From: Clostridia bacterium
GTDB taxonomy: Bacteria; Bacillota; Clostridia; UBA1381
Length of the DNA: 50,892 nucleotides
Direction: 5' to 3'
NCBI GenBank assembly: GCA_026418715.1
Contig: JAOAAV010000059.1
Location: 1-50,892 of the forward strand
This document shows positions 43,967 to 50,892 of this stretch, in pieces. The translations under genes and the position numbers were made by a program. A model generated the notes under the pieces. The model was not told the DNA's origin and searched no databases. It saw nothing but the letters and a program-made list of their open reading frames with translations. Each line of letters begins with the position of its first letter. Positions within the stretch are counted from its first letter, which is position 1.

Positions 43967-44120
43967 CCCTTCGTTGAGTTTCGGCTTCGTACGACATAGG
44001 ACTACATCCGGCTATATTAGGCAAAACCTTAATTCGGCAGTGCCAGCTGACTCGTTGGCGTCTTTCGACATTTCCGAGCAATAGCATTTATTCGTATGGT
44101 AACCTCACCTAACAGGTATC
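43967..44120 (-). ncRNA. M-box magnesium riboswitch (ykoK leader)
   Basis: On the minus strand the conserved blocks appear in order: GTTAGGTGAGG, GCTCGGAAATGTCGAAAGACGCCAA, GTCA, ATTAAGG, ATATAGCCGGATG, TCCTATGTCGTAC and CAACGAAGG, matching the ykoK leader consensus. An intrinsic terminator follows at 43898 and corA lies further downstream. A short open frame across this area is spurious. Confidence 0.92.
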
Positions 44121-44230
44121 TACAATTTAATTATATATTTTTTATTAAAGGAAGTCAATAAAAATATTCATTGAAAGCAACAGTACACGTTAAATGCAAC
44201 AAAAACTTAGAAAAAACTGACGCTAATGGA

Positions 44231-45199
44231 TTAATTGTTTAATTTATAACCGAATTCACCTACAAAATCTATATTCTTTACAGAAAACTCCATACCGTTT
44301 AGATAGCTTAAAATCCCCGAGTCGGTTGTAAAATTGAATTTTAATTTGTATGAATAAAGCGCCTGATATCTGTATCCTGCAGCTTTATTGACACGGTTGC
44401 TGCCATATTTCCCGTCACCTAAAAGAGGATGTCCGATTGATGCAAAATGTGCCCGTATTTGGTGTGTACGTCCCGTAATGAGGTCAACCTCAAGGAGCGA
44501 CATATTATTCTTTTCGGCAAGTACTCTGTAGCTTGTTATAATGGTTTTTGTCCCTATCCTCGATTGGCCGTATACATACACCTGCTTTTTCTTTTCGTCC
44601 TTAAAAAGATATCCGTGCAGAACATCCTGCTTTTTTGGCAGTTTCCCCTGCACTATGCAAAGATACAACTTTTTAATCTCCCTATCTTTGATTTTTTGAT
44701 TCATAATGCGCAGGGTTTGTGCATTTTTCGCAGCAATTACAATTCCTCCTGTGTTTCTGTCTATACGGTTGCAAAGGGCGGGGGCAAAAGTGTTTTCGTT
44801 CCCCGGTCGATATTCTCCCTTGCTGAAAAGATAGCTTTGAATGTGTGCAATTAATGTATTTGCTTCCCCGTTGTCGTCGGAGTGCACAAGCATACCGGGT
44901 TTTTTGTCTACCAAAAGAATGTTTTCATCTTCATATAAAATATTCAAATTCGGCTTTATATTCATAAACGCAGTATCTGGGTCAGACTTTTCAAAAAACT
45001 CGTCCTTTAAATAAAGCGTCAGGGTATCCCCTGCAAACAATTTATATGAACCATCGGTAATATGTTTCCCATTCACCCTGACACACTTTTTCCTGAGGCT
45101 TTTATAAAGCATTCCCTGTGGCATGGCAGGCATAAATTTCATGAGAAATTTATCGATGCGCTGCCCTGCGTCATTTTCGTTTATAACTATTGTTCTCAT
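44231..45199 (-). CDS. RluA-family 23S rRNA/tRNA pseudouridine synthase
   Basis: 322 residues. N-terminal S4 RNA-binding domain (QRIDKFLMKFMP, YKSLRKKCVRVNGKH) and the RluA catalytic domain with NRIDRNTGGIVIAAK bearing the catalytic Asp, plus LITGRTHQIRAHFASIGHPLLGD. S4-containing members are RluC/RluD-like and modify 23S rRNA, but the exact site cannot be told. Lies between the M-box leader and a diguanylate cyclase, 36 bases after the latter on the same strand, so it may be cotranscribed. Confidence 0.93.
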   Translation of the reverse strand: MRTIVINENDAGQRIDKFLMKFMPAMPQGMLYKSLRKKCVRVNGKHITDGSYKLFAGDTLTLYLKDEFFEKSDPDTAFMNIKPNLNILYEDENILLVDKKPGMLVHSDDNGEANTLIAHIQSYLFSKGEYRPGNENTFAPALCNRIDRNTGGIVIAAKNAQTLRIMNQKIKDREIKKLYLCIVQGKLPKKQDVLHGYLFKDEKKKQVYVYGQSRIGTKTIITSYRVLAEKNNMSLLEVDLITGRTHQIRAHFASIGHPLLGDGKYGSNRVNKAAGYRYQALYSYKLKFNFTTDSGILSYLNGMEFSVKNIDFVGEFGYKLNN

Positions 45200-45235
45200 T
45201 CGAATATATCATCCTTTATGTGAACTAAAACCAGC

Positions 45236-47248
45236 TCATGCAATTGGTTGTTCGGTGTCGTCCCTTTTTTCTGTATATATCGTATATCGGTTTTTACCAT
45301 TGTTCTTTGAATAATACATAGCCGTATCCGCTTTTTTTATAAGAGAATCTGTATCTTTGGCATGGTCGGGATAATATGCTATTCCAATACTTGATTTAAT
45401 GCTGATAGTATCGTCGGTTCCTCTGATGATAAATTTTCGAGCAAGCTGCAAAAGAATGCTCTCTGACACCTCAACAGCTTTTTCTTTATCATATATGAAT
45501 GCCAAAAACTCATCTCCGCCGTATCTTCCGCCGATACCGCAATTGCCTACTGCTTCTTTTATGGATATTCCTATAAAACGAAGCACATCGTCCCCAACGT
45601 CATGGCCATAGCTGTCGTTGATATTCTTAAAATCATCAATATCCACAAAAATCATAGCTCCGCTTTCAATAATGCGGTTTTCGGTTATTTCCTGCGTTTT
45701 GCTTATGAATGCGGCACGATTGTAAAGTGTGGTAAGAGAGTCCGTAGTAGCCTTTTTCTTAAGAGAGAGTTCTCTGTTTTTACGCTCATCAATAACAATC
45801 AAGGTTCCCATAATATGCTCTATTTTATCGGATACTCCCTTTACCAAAATATCCTTTTTACTTAGCCAATGATAATTTCCGTCTTTCAATCTGATTCGAA
45901 ATTCAATTTCGGTCTGCTTTTCTATTTCACCGCAGCAATCATGATCTAGCTGCGCACAGTAATCCTCATAAATCTTTTTATCTTCAGGGTGAATTCTCTC
46001 AATAAAATTTTCTTCAATCTGCTTTTGATTTTTTGAAAGCCGAAAATCAAAAATGTTTTCCCACTTTCGTCTGTCAGACTCAAAAATATTCTGAGAAATA
46101 TTGTAGTCATAAATAATATCACTGGAAAACTCCATTGCTAAACGATAACGGTACTCATTGAATTTTATATCCATATACATTTTATTGAGGTTTTCAGCTA
46201 AACGACAAAGCGCATTTGCAATAAGCCCCAGCTCGTCATTCCCTTTTATTACTGGTTTATACGTCCAATCGCCCATTTCGTAAATTTCTATCGTCCTAAA
46301 GATTTCATCAAATGGGTTCTTTAAATAGCGGTTGACATAGCGGTATGCGGCAACCGCACATATGGATATTAACAAAATATAAAACAAAATAATATGCAAC
46401 ACGGCATTTCTATTTGCAAGAATATCGTTTTGGGGCCTTGCATAAACGGTATAAATATTAAGTGCCGGACTTTTTTGCACCACGCCCCTCATCTTCACGC
46501 CACTTTGATTCGTGAAATAAATGGTATGAAGATTTCCATCATCACGCGATTTAATAATTTCTAAAGCCTTTCCTATGCCCTTGGAAGCTTTTGGCGCCTG
46601 AAAGGCAGAAATAGGCACAATAACTCCGTCGATAAGGAGATTATCCGCTCCGTCAATAATAAATGACACATCAGAGATGGATCTTTTGCTTATGCTGAGA
46701 AGCTGTTTGATAATACTTGCGTCAACAAACGCAACATAATAACCTTTTACAGCATTATCAACTATCATTGGAGCACATATTGAAAATAGTGTATTGTTAT
46801 TTTCTGTTATAAAAGACAAATCGACTTGTGACTGCTTTTCCGACAGAACTTTTCTTAAAATACTTTCGTTATAGCTTGCCGCAGTGGGAAGAGACGACAA
46901 AAGAAATTTCCCATCCGCATTTAGTATGGAAACATTGCAGATTGTTTCAGAAAAAAGCGCCGCATTGTTAATTTCTTCCTTTGCTTCGTTTTCATAGGCC
47001 GCATTAGCAGGTTCCGAAATAAACCTTTTAAGCACGCTCGTATTTGCGCTCAGCGAAACCTGTCTGACAAGCTCATCCAAATAATCCTCCACAGACTTGT
47101 TCAATTGTTTCACCAAATTCTGCATATCCATCGTATGTATCAGTGTTGAGTGGATGTGCTCGTAAGTTGTCAGGTGAATCATCATGACAATTAACGGTAT
47201 TAAAAATGTTATTCCAATGATAGACATAATCTTCCGTATCATTTTCAT
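45236..47248 (-). CDS. Membrane diguanylate cyclase (Cache-HAMP-PAS-GGDEF)
   Basis: 670 residues. First transmembrane helix at about 7-27, extracellular Cache-type sensor (about 30-280), second helix at about 283-305, HAMP-like segment with NPFDEIFRTIEIYEMGDW, a PAS domain with PAC (about 375-495; FRIRLKDGNYHWLSKKD), and a C-terminal GGDEF domain with TTLYNRAAF, FVDIDDFKNINDSYGHDVGDDVL and the intact active site RYGGDEF. The five residues before the active site carry no RXXD, so there is no product-inhibition I-site. It should make cyclic di-GMP in response to an outside signal. No EAL domain. Confidence 0.93.
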   Translation of the reverse strand: MKMIRKIMSIIGITFLIPLIVMMIHLTTYEHIHSTLIHTMDMQNLVKQLNKSVEDYLDELVRQVSLSANTSVLKRFISEPANAAYENEAKEEINNAALFSETICNVSILNADGKFLLSSLPTAASYNESILRKVLSEKQSQVDLSFITENNNTLFSICAPMIVDNAVKGYYVAFVDASIIKQLLSISKRSISDVSFIIDGADNLLIDGVIVPISAFQAPKASKGIGKALEIIKSRDDGNLHTIYFTNQSGVKMRGVVQKSPALNIYTVYARPQNDILANRNAVLHIILFYILLISICAVAAYRYVNRYLKNPFDEIFRTIEIYEMGDWTYKPVIKGNDELGLIANALCRLAENLNKMYMDIKFNEYRYRLAMEFSSDIIYDYNISQNIFESDRRKWENIFDFRLSKNQKQIEENFIERIHPEDKKIYEDYCAQLDHDCCGEIEKQTEIEFRIRLKDGNYHWLSKKDILVKGVSDKIEHIMGTLIVIDERKNRELSLKKKATTDSLTTLYNRAAFISKTQEITENRIIESGAMIFVDIDDFKNINDSYGHDVGDDVLRFIGISIKEAVGNCGIGGRYGGDEFLAFIYDKEKAVEVSESILLQLARKFIIRGTDDTISIKSSIGIAYYPDHAKDTDSLIKKADTAMYYSKNNGKNRYTIYTEKRDDTEQPIA

Positions 47249-47340
47249 AGCACATACCTCCCAACATACTTTTATAACGAGATTATATAGGAAATCAAAA
47301 AAAATTACAACACATTTCTGTCGGATTTAAGAGAAGATTG

Positions 47341-48450
47341 TTACCAGAACAATGCACTGTTTCCACAAAGCTTTTCTATCGCTTCTACATAGAAATAGTC
47401 GCCGTAAATAAGACCCACGTTAATATTTTGATTTTGAGGCACATGAGCGGTGCCGGCGCGGAGAATTTCCTGTTTTGAAGAGTCAAAAACCGCATAATTT
47501 TCCGTGAGGGATTTTAAGATCTTCAAAGCGTTACCAAGATATAGCTCCTTCTCTCCTTCTTGCACAAACCTTGAAATTTCCAAAAGCCCACTCGCCGCAC
47601 AGGCTGCGGCGCTTGAATCTTTTGGAGTGTTCTCATCGACAGGCACTCTGAAATCCCAGTATGCCACATAGTCTTCAGGCATATTTGAAATGAAAAAATG
47701 TGCCACCCTTTTTGCAGCATCAAGATATCGAATCTCTTTTGTATACATATAGCTCAATGCCATGCCGTAAATAGCCCATGCTGTTCCCCTTGCCCATGCG
47801 CTTGACGGAGAATATCCCTGCCCCTGCGGGATTGAAGTAACCTCGCCCGTATGAATATCAAATTCCACAATATGATTTACAGAACCATCTCCGCGGAAAA
47901 ATTCACGAAGAACTGTATCCGCATGAGCCATAGCTACATAGCGGTATCTGGGGTCATCTACCGCATCACTTGCCCAATACAAAAGCGGAAGATTCATCAT
48001 GCAGTCGATTATTGCCCATCCTTTCTGCCAGTTCCACGCACGAATAAACCCCCCGCGCAAATTAAATCTTCCCGCTAGATAATTCGCAGCAATCAAACCT
48101 CTAACCCTTGATTTTTCGTTTCCTGTAAGCTTATAATTCGCAACTGCCGACAAGCTCCATAAAAAACCTGCATCATGATCGGTGTGCACATATCCTGAAA
48201 GCACCTCATCTAGATTTTGTTCACATTTCTCCGCGATGTTCTTAAATTTTTCATCCTTTGTCGCCCTGTATGCGTGCCATAGTATTCCCGGCCAAAAACC
48301 GTTTGTCCACCAGTTTATATCCGCATTGTCATAAATACCGTCTTTTGAGGCATGCGGACGACCCGGGCCGATTTGTTCTGCCGTTATACTGAGTTTATCC
48401 ATAATTCTTTTCTGTGTATTTTTTGCCCAGTTCTGTATATCTTTATTCAT
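47341..48450 (-). CDS. GH88 unsaturated glucuronyl hydrolase
   Basis: Removes the unsaturated uronic acid that polysaccharide lyases leave at oligosaccharide ends. 369 residues, (alpha/alpha)6 barrel. WWTNGFWPGILWHAY near residue 47 and VHTDHDAGFLWSLSA give Asp93 in the place of the known catalytic Asp88; Asp149 (WAIIDCMMNLPLLYWAS) matches the second catalytic Asp of the Bacillus enzyme. Later GQGYSPSSAWARGTAWAIYG is also typical. No signal peptide, so cytoplasmic. I start at 48450 (AAAGGAG upstream), overlapping the end of the heparinase-like gene by 8 bases; the two are surely one operon. Confidence 0.93.
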   Translation of the reverse strand: MNKDIQNWAKNTQKRIMDKLSITAEQIGPGRPHASKDGIYDNADINWWTNGFWPGILWHAYRATKDEKFKNIAEKCEQNLDEVLSGYVHTDHDAGFLWSLSAVANYKLTGNEKSRVRGLIAANYLAGRFNLRGGFIRAWNWQKGWAIIDCMMNLPLLYWASDAVDDPRYRYVAMAHADTVLREFFRGDGSVNHIVEFDIHTGEVTSIPQGQGYSPSSAWARGTAWAIYGMALSYMYTKEIRYLDAAKRVAHFFISNMPEDYVAYWDFRVPVDENTPKDSSAAACAASGLLEISRFVQEGEKELYLGNALKILKSLTENYAVFDSSKQEILRAGTAHVPQNQNINVGLIYGDYFYVEAIEKLCGNSALFW

Positions 48451-50260
48451 ATAATCTCCTTTTAATCTTAAGCTCAAAATTTTCGCTTATGGCTTCTTTC
48501 TTCAGTTTGAACAAAAGTCTGTAAACTCCCCTTCCCCAGACGGGAGTAAGCTTTGCATCCTCCGGTATTCTGATTTCTTCAAAAACCACACTCCACTTTT
48601 CAAATGGATACTCAATCACCGCATCGCCCAAAAGTATAAAATATTTTCCTATTGAAGGTTTATCTTTGGTCATAACGGATATAACAACATCGTTTGAGCT
48701 TTTTTCAAGAATAAAGCTATCCCCCACAGAAACAAAATCATCAAACAGTTCAAATTTTCTCACCCACGACACAATGTCAGAATTTCTTGGGTAAGCGCCT
48801 TTTATCTCACAACTTAATCTGTTTTTCTCATAAATAACCTCTGTTGCACAAAATGAATCTCCTGCTTCCTGCATTTTTCCGTTTACGGTAGGCAAATTGT
48901 GATATGCCGACTGCATAGTCCAGATAGTGTATCGGTCTTTTCCAAAAGTTTTCTTTGTATAACTTCCGACTCCCACGTCGATAATAAGCGGCGCTCTATT
49001 CATATACACCATAAAGCTTCCCACATCATTGTGGTTATGGTTATCGCCATTACTGCCACCTTTTGCGGCGAGCATAAAATTTTTGTTCCGAGCGCATAAA
49101 AGTTCCAGACTTCCTATGTATGTGCTTTCATTATCACACTCATAACTTATATTTTGCTCATATATCTCCTTTGCACAGCTAAGCGATATCAGTTTGTGAA
49201 ACATATTCATGGTATAAGGCATAGTTTTCGATGCTTTTTTGATATAATCATCTGCTCCGAAAGCCATAAGTGTTTGGTTATTTATTCGTTTACCAAACAA
49301 GTAGGTTCTTGCGCCCCCTCTATCGGCTGCGGCGCTGCAATCGGCAAAATTTACAAAGTATTCTCCGCCTGCGTAGACTTTATATATATAGCTTCCCATT
49401 GCATCAATTTTGGGCAAATCAAAAATCGAAAGCTTTCCGTCTGTCGCAGCATACAAAAGCTCCAGCGCATCAAACATACATCCTGCCGACATATGCCAAT
49501 ATTCCGCACCTTCGTCGCAGCCGCCGTCGTCTGGGTATGCTTCTATGTAATAATCCAAAATTTGAAGCGCTTTGCCAATAAAATCCGCACGCTTTGCATG
49601 ATCCCGTTCGGTTAAAAGACAAGCCGCAGTGCAGGTGGAAACGCACCATGACGTCCAGTTTGAAGGGATTTTCCGCCTGTCGCAGCCAAAGCCCATCCAC
49701 CAAAAGTTATGCTCCATAAAAGGGTCTATTACACGGACTGTAATTTCTTTTTCAATCCTTCTGCAAATAACTGTACTGACTTTGTCAAGTCTTTCTTTTA
49801 GAAGATATATGCAAAATGCAAGCTGCGCGGCTGTCTGTGCGGAAAAAAGGTCAATGTTAGGCTTTGAAACATCGGGTAAAGGCTCTCCTCCGTTGTGTGC
49901 AGGAAGAACCCATGTACTTTCCTCGCAAATGCACCACAAACCGTTTACTATATCGTCTAAAAATCTTCCTTTGTCCTCGATGCATTCCGCAATAGTCAGG
50001 CAATTTAAAGCTTTCCTTCTGGCGAAGTTAATGTCTTCATATGCTGTGCGATTTCCGTCCCTTGAAAAATCCATATATCGCACGGCATCTAGTCTTTGCC
50101 AGTCATACCCCAAAAATTTTTCCCCCTCAGATATTGCTTCTGTTGCTATGTCTTGAGGGAGACTTCCCCAGAAGGCTTTGTCGGTTCGAAAAGGGAAAAA
50201 TTTTTCCCTTGGAAGCAAGATGTTTCTCAGATTGAATTTATCAAACAGCACACGCACCAT
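48443..50260 (-). CDS. Heparinase II/III-like family protein
   Basis: 605 residues. N-terminal alpha/alpha barrel with WWMGFGCDRRKIPSNWTSWCVSTC and a conserved DEGAEYWHMSAGCMFDALELL (catalytic Tyr/His region), then a beta-sandwich with GDNHNHNDVGSFMVYMN, the family's metal-site motif. Family members are lyases on uronate-containing chains (heparin, alginate-like, oligosaccharides). No signal peptide, so it acts on imported oligosaccharide, ahead of the GH88 enzyme it overlaps by 8 bases. The start is uncertain: GGAAGG lies directly next to the ATG at 50260, fitting the GTG at 50251 better. No transporter or regulator is adjacent in the window. Confidence 0.88.
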   Translation of the reverse strand: MVRVLFDKFNLRNILLPREKFFPFRTDKAFWGSLPQDIATEAISEGEKFLGYDWQRLDAVRYMDFSRDGNRTAYEDINFARRKALNCLTIAECIEDKGRFLDDIVNGLWCICEESTWVLPAHNGGEPLPDVSKPNIDLFSAQTAAQLAFCIYLLKERLDKVSTVICRRIEKEITVRVIDPFMEHNFWWMGFGCDRRKIPSNWTSWCVSTCTAACLLTERDHAKRADFIGKALQILDYYIEAYPDDGGCDEGAEYWHMSAGCMFDALELLYAATDGKLSIFDLPKIDAMGSYIYKVYAGGEYFVNFADCSAAADRGGARTYLFGKRINNQTLMAFGADDYIKKASKTMPYTMNMFHKLISLSCAKEIYEQNISYECDNESTYIGSLELLCARNKNFMLAAKGGSNGDNHNHNDVGSFMVYMNRAPLIIDVGVGSYTKKTFGKDRYTIWTMQSAYHNLPTVNGKMQEAGDSFCATEVIYEKNRLSCEIKGAYPRNSDIVSWVRKFELFDDFVSVGDSFILEKSSNDVVISVMTKDKPSIGKYFILLGDAVIEYPFEKWSVVFEEIRIPEDAKLTPVWGRGVYRLLFKLKKEAISENFELKIKRRLYE

Positions 50261-50410
50261 CCTTCCGTTCTATAATGAAATGATAGCATAACCTCATTTA
50301 GTTTTCAAGCAATATTTTCATATTCAAACAAAATCTAAACAACAGATTTAAAGACTTGCAATAGTATCATATTTTTTTCAACTTTATTCTGTGCGTCAAA
50401 TCAGTAAAGC

Positions 50411-50445
50411 AAAAAGCATCATCAAATCTTAAATCTGATGATGCT
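50411..50445 (-). terminator. Terminator of the tRNA operon
   Basis: On the minus strand GAGCATCATCAGATT pairs with ATTTGATGATGC around a short loop, followed by five T. It lies 55 bases past the tRNA-Met gene. The remaining 50261-50410 shows AT-rich sequence with nothing else recognised. Confidence 0.85.
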
Positions 50446-50499
50446 CTACCATAAACCCAAACGTCACTCCGAGAAAAAAGTGTTCGGATTATAATTCTT

Positions 50500-50576
50500 T
50501 GGTGGGCCTTCAGGGACTCGAACCCCGGACCGTCCGGTTATGAGCCGGATGCTCTAACCAACTGAGCTAAAGGCCC
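50500..50576 (-). tRNA. tRNA-Met (CAT)
   Basis: Cloverleaf on the minus strand: acceptor GGGCCTT with AAGGCCC (perfect), D-arm GCTC/GAGC, anticodon loop CTCATAA, T-arm with TTCGAGT, and encoded CCA. Elongator-type methionine by the intact first pair; a CAT anticodon modified to read isoleucine is not excluded. Confidence 0.93.
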
Positions 50577-50587
50577 ATGAAAATGAA

Positions 50588-50621
50588 TTTAGAAGTCCTT
50601 CCTCCCCGAAAGACTTCTAAA
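50588..50621 (-). repeat. Stem-loop between tRNA-Glu and tRNA-Met
   Basis: TTTAGAAGTC and GACTTCTAAA are perfect 10-base arms with a 14-base loop, in the spacer of the tRNA transcript. Likely a processing structure. Confidence 0.6.
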
Positions 50622-50629
50622 CCCTCAAA

Positions 50630-50704
50630 TGGGGCCCCGTATGGGACTCGACCCCATGTTACCGCCGTGAAAGGGCGGTGTCTTAACCGCTTGACCAACG
50701 GGCC
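50630..50704 (-). tRNA. tRNA-Glu (TTC), atypical acceptor and T-loop
   Basis: Cloverleaf on the minus strand with anticodon loop CTTTCAC and encoded CCA. The acceptor GGCCCGT faces ACGGGGC, giving a G-G mismatch at the second pair; the usual Bacillus form has G-T there. The discriminator reads C and the T-loop reads GTCGAGT where the standard is TTCGAAT or TTCGAGT. Otherwise a normal tRNA-Glu (ATGGG/CCCAT T-stem, CCGCC/GGCGG anticodon stem). Confidence 0.87.
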
Positions 50705-50711
50705 GGATAAA

Positions 50712-50787
50712 TGGTGATCCACGATGGACTCGAACCATCGACACCCTGATTAAAAGTCAGGTGCTCTACCTACTGAGCTAGTGGGTC
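50712..50787 (-). tRNA. tRNA-Lys (TTT)
   Basis: Minus-strand cloverleaf with anticodon loop CTTTTAA, T-loop TTCGAGT and encoded CCA. The acceptor GACCCAC opposes GTGGATC, so the third pair is C-A, where G-containing GTGGGTC would be expected. First gene after the promoter. Confidence 0.92.
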
Positions 50788-50804
50788 ATTCCTCACAATA
50801 TGTG

Positions 50805-50833
50805 ATTATAGATGATTAGAGGCTTATTGTCAA
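50805..50833 (-). promoter_or_regulatory. Sigma-A promoter of the tRNA operon
   Basis: Minus-strand TTGACA (plus 50828-50833) and TATAAT (plus 50805-50810) with 17-base spacing, both perfect, 18 bases from tRNA-Lys. Confidence 0.93.
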
Positions 50834-50892
50834 CTTATATTTTTTGGAATTATAATCATTCTATAATACTGTTACCTTATTTATCGTAAAAC

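Noticed and set aside
43896-44087. 63-residue open frame on the minus strand
   Set aside because: It covers the M-box aptamer and terminator; the conservation there is that of an RNA, and there is no ribosome site or protein family.
49154-49615. 153-residue open frame antisense to the heparinase-like gene
   Set aside because: Composition and position are those of a shadow frame; no ribosome site or family motif.
1-50892. CRISPR array, prophage or transposon
   Set aside because: No regularly spaced direct repeats, integrase, transposase or phage structural genes were seen on either strand.

Overview
The window reads as chromosome of a spore-forming, anaerobic, low-G+C Gram-positive bacterium (class Clostridia by inference). 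Support: dipicolinate synthase genes (spoVFA/spoVFB) and spore maturation genes (spmA/spmB); the [FeFe]-hydrogenase maturases HydG and HydF; a ctsR-mcsA-mcsB-clpC heat-shock operon with a perfect CtsR box; an S-layer-homology-anchored rhamnogalacturonan lyase; sigma-A promoters of TTGACA-17-TATAAT type; and AGGAGG-type ribosome binding sites. Secreted and intracellular polysaccharide enzymes suggest a plant-fibre or gut degrader. The species cannot be fixed from the sequence alone. No phage, transposase, CRISPR array or rRNA was seen.

Layout. 1-1207 (-): 3'-truncated citrate synthase. 1409-4328 (+): TPP riboswitch and thiS-thiG-thiH-thiF. 4495-8556: M18 aminopeptidase (-), 8-oxoguanine glycosylase, a Cys-rich zinc-ribbon protein and class II fructose-bisphosphate aldolase (+). 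8589-13036 (-): ctsR-mcsA-mcsB-clpC. 13186-16295 (+): TM1266-type regulator, hydG and hydF behind an attenuator-like leader. 16442-19120 (+): PL11 rhamnogalacturonan lyase with three SLH repeats. 19174-25083 (-): oxidoreductase, amidohydrolase, gpmI and a single-ORF fusion of phosphoglycerate kinase to triosephosphate isomerase. 25232-27954 (-): spmB, spmA, spoVFB, spoVFA. 28153-31277 (+): metE-metF. 31313-33547 (-): LysR regulator and a membrane polyferredoxin/FMN-binding protein. 33966-36702 (-): AraC regulator, agmatine deiminase and N-carbamoylputrescine amidase (putrescine synthesis). 36867-42551 (+): secreted GH2-like protein and a secreted tandem-repeat protein. 42650-44120 (-): corA under an M-box Mg2+ riboswitch. 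44231-47248 (-): RluA-type pseudouridine synthase and a membrane diguanylate cyclase. 47341-50260 (-): heparinase II/III-like protein and GH88 hydrolase. 50411-50833 (-): tRNA-Lys, tRNA-Glu, tRNA-Met.

How the genes work together. Glycolysis is represented by aldolase, the PGK-TIM fusion and phosphoglycerate mutase, with citrate synthase leading carbon onward. The two aromatic-amino-acid-lyase radical SAM enzymes ThiH and HydG lie about 10 kb apart, one for thiazole and one for the hydrogenase H-cluster. Polysaccharide use is split between wall-anchored or secreted enzymes (RG lyase, GH2-like, repeat protein) and cytoplasmic ones (heparinase-like, GH88) that would finish imported uronate-containing oligosaccharides.

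The most interesting signals are: the PGK-TIM fusion; a roughly 175-205 bp repeat with long terminal inverted arms, present twice, with one copy sitting between the M-box terminator and corA; a candidate attenuator before the hydrogenase maturation genes; an McsA lacking the usual first zinc module; acceptor-stem and T-loop irregularities in two of the three tRNAs; and the unusual secreted repeat protein paired with a GH2-like enzyme. I did not find a clear candidate for an entirely new multi-gene defence or mobile system.
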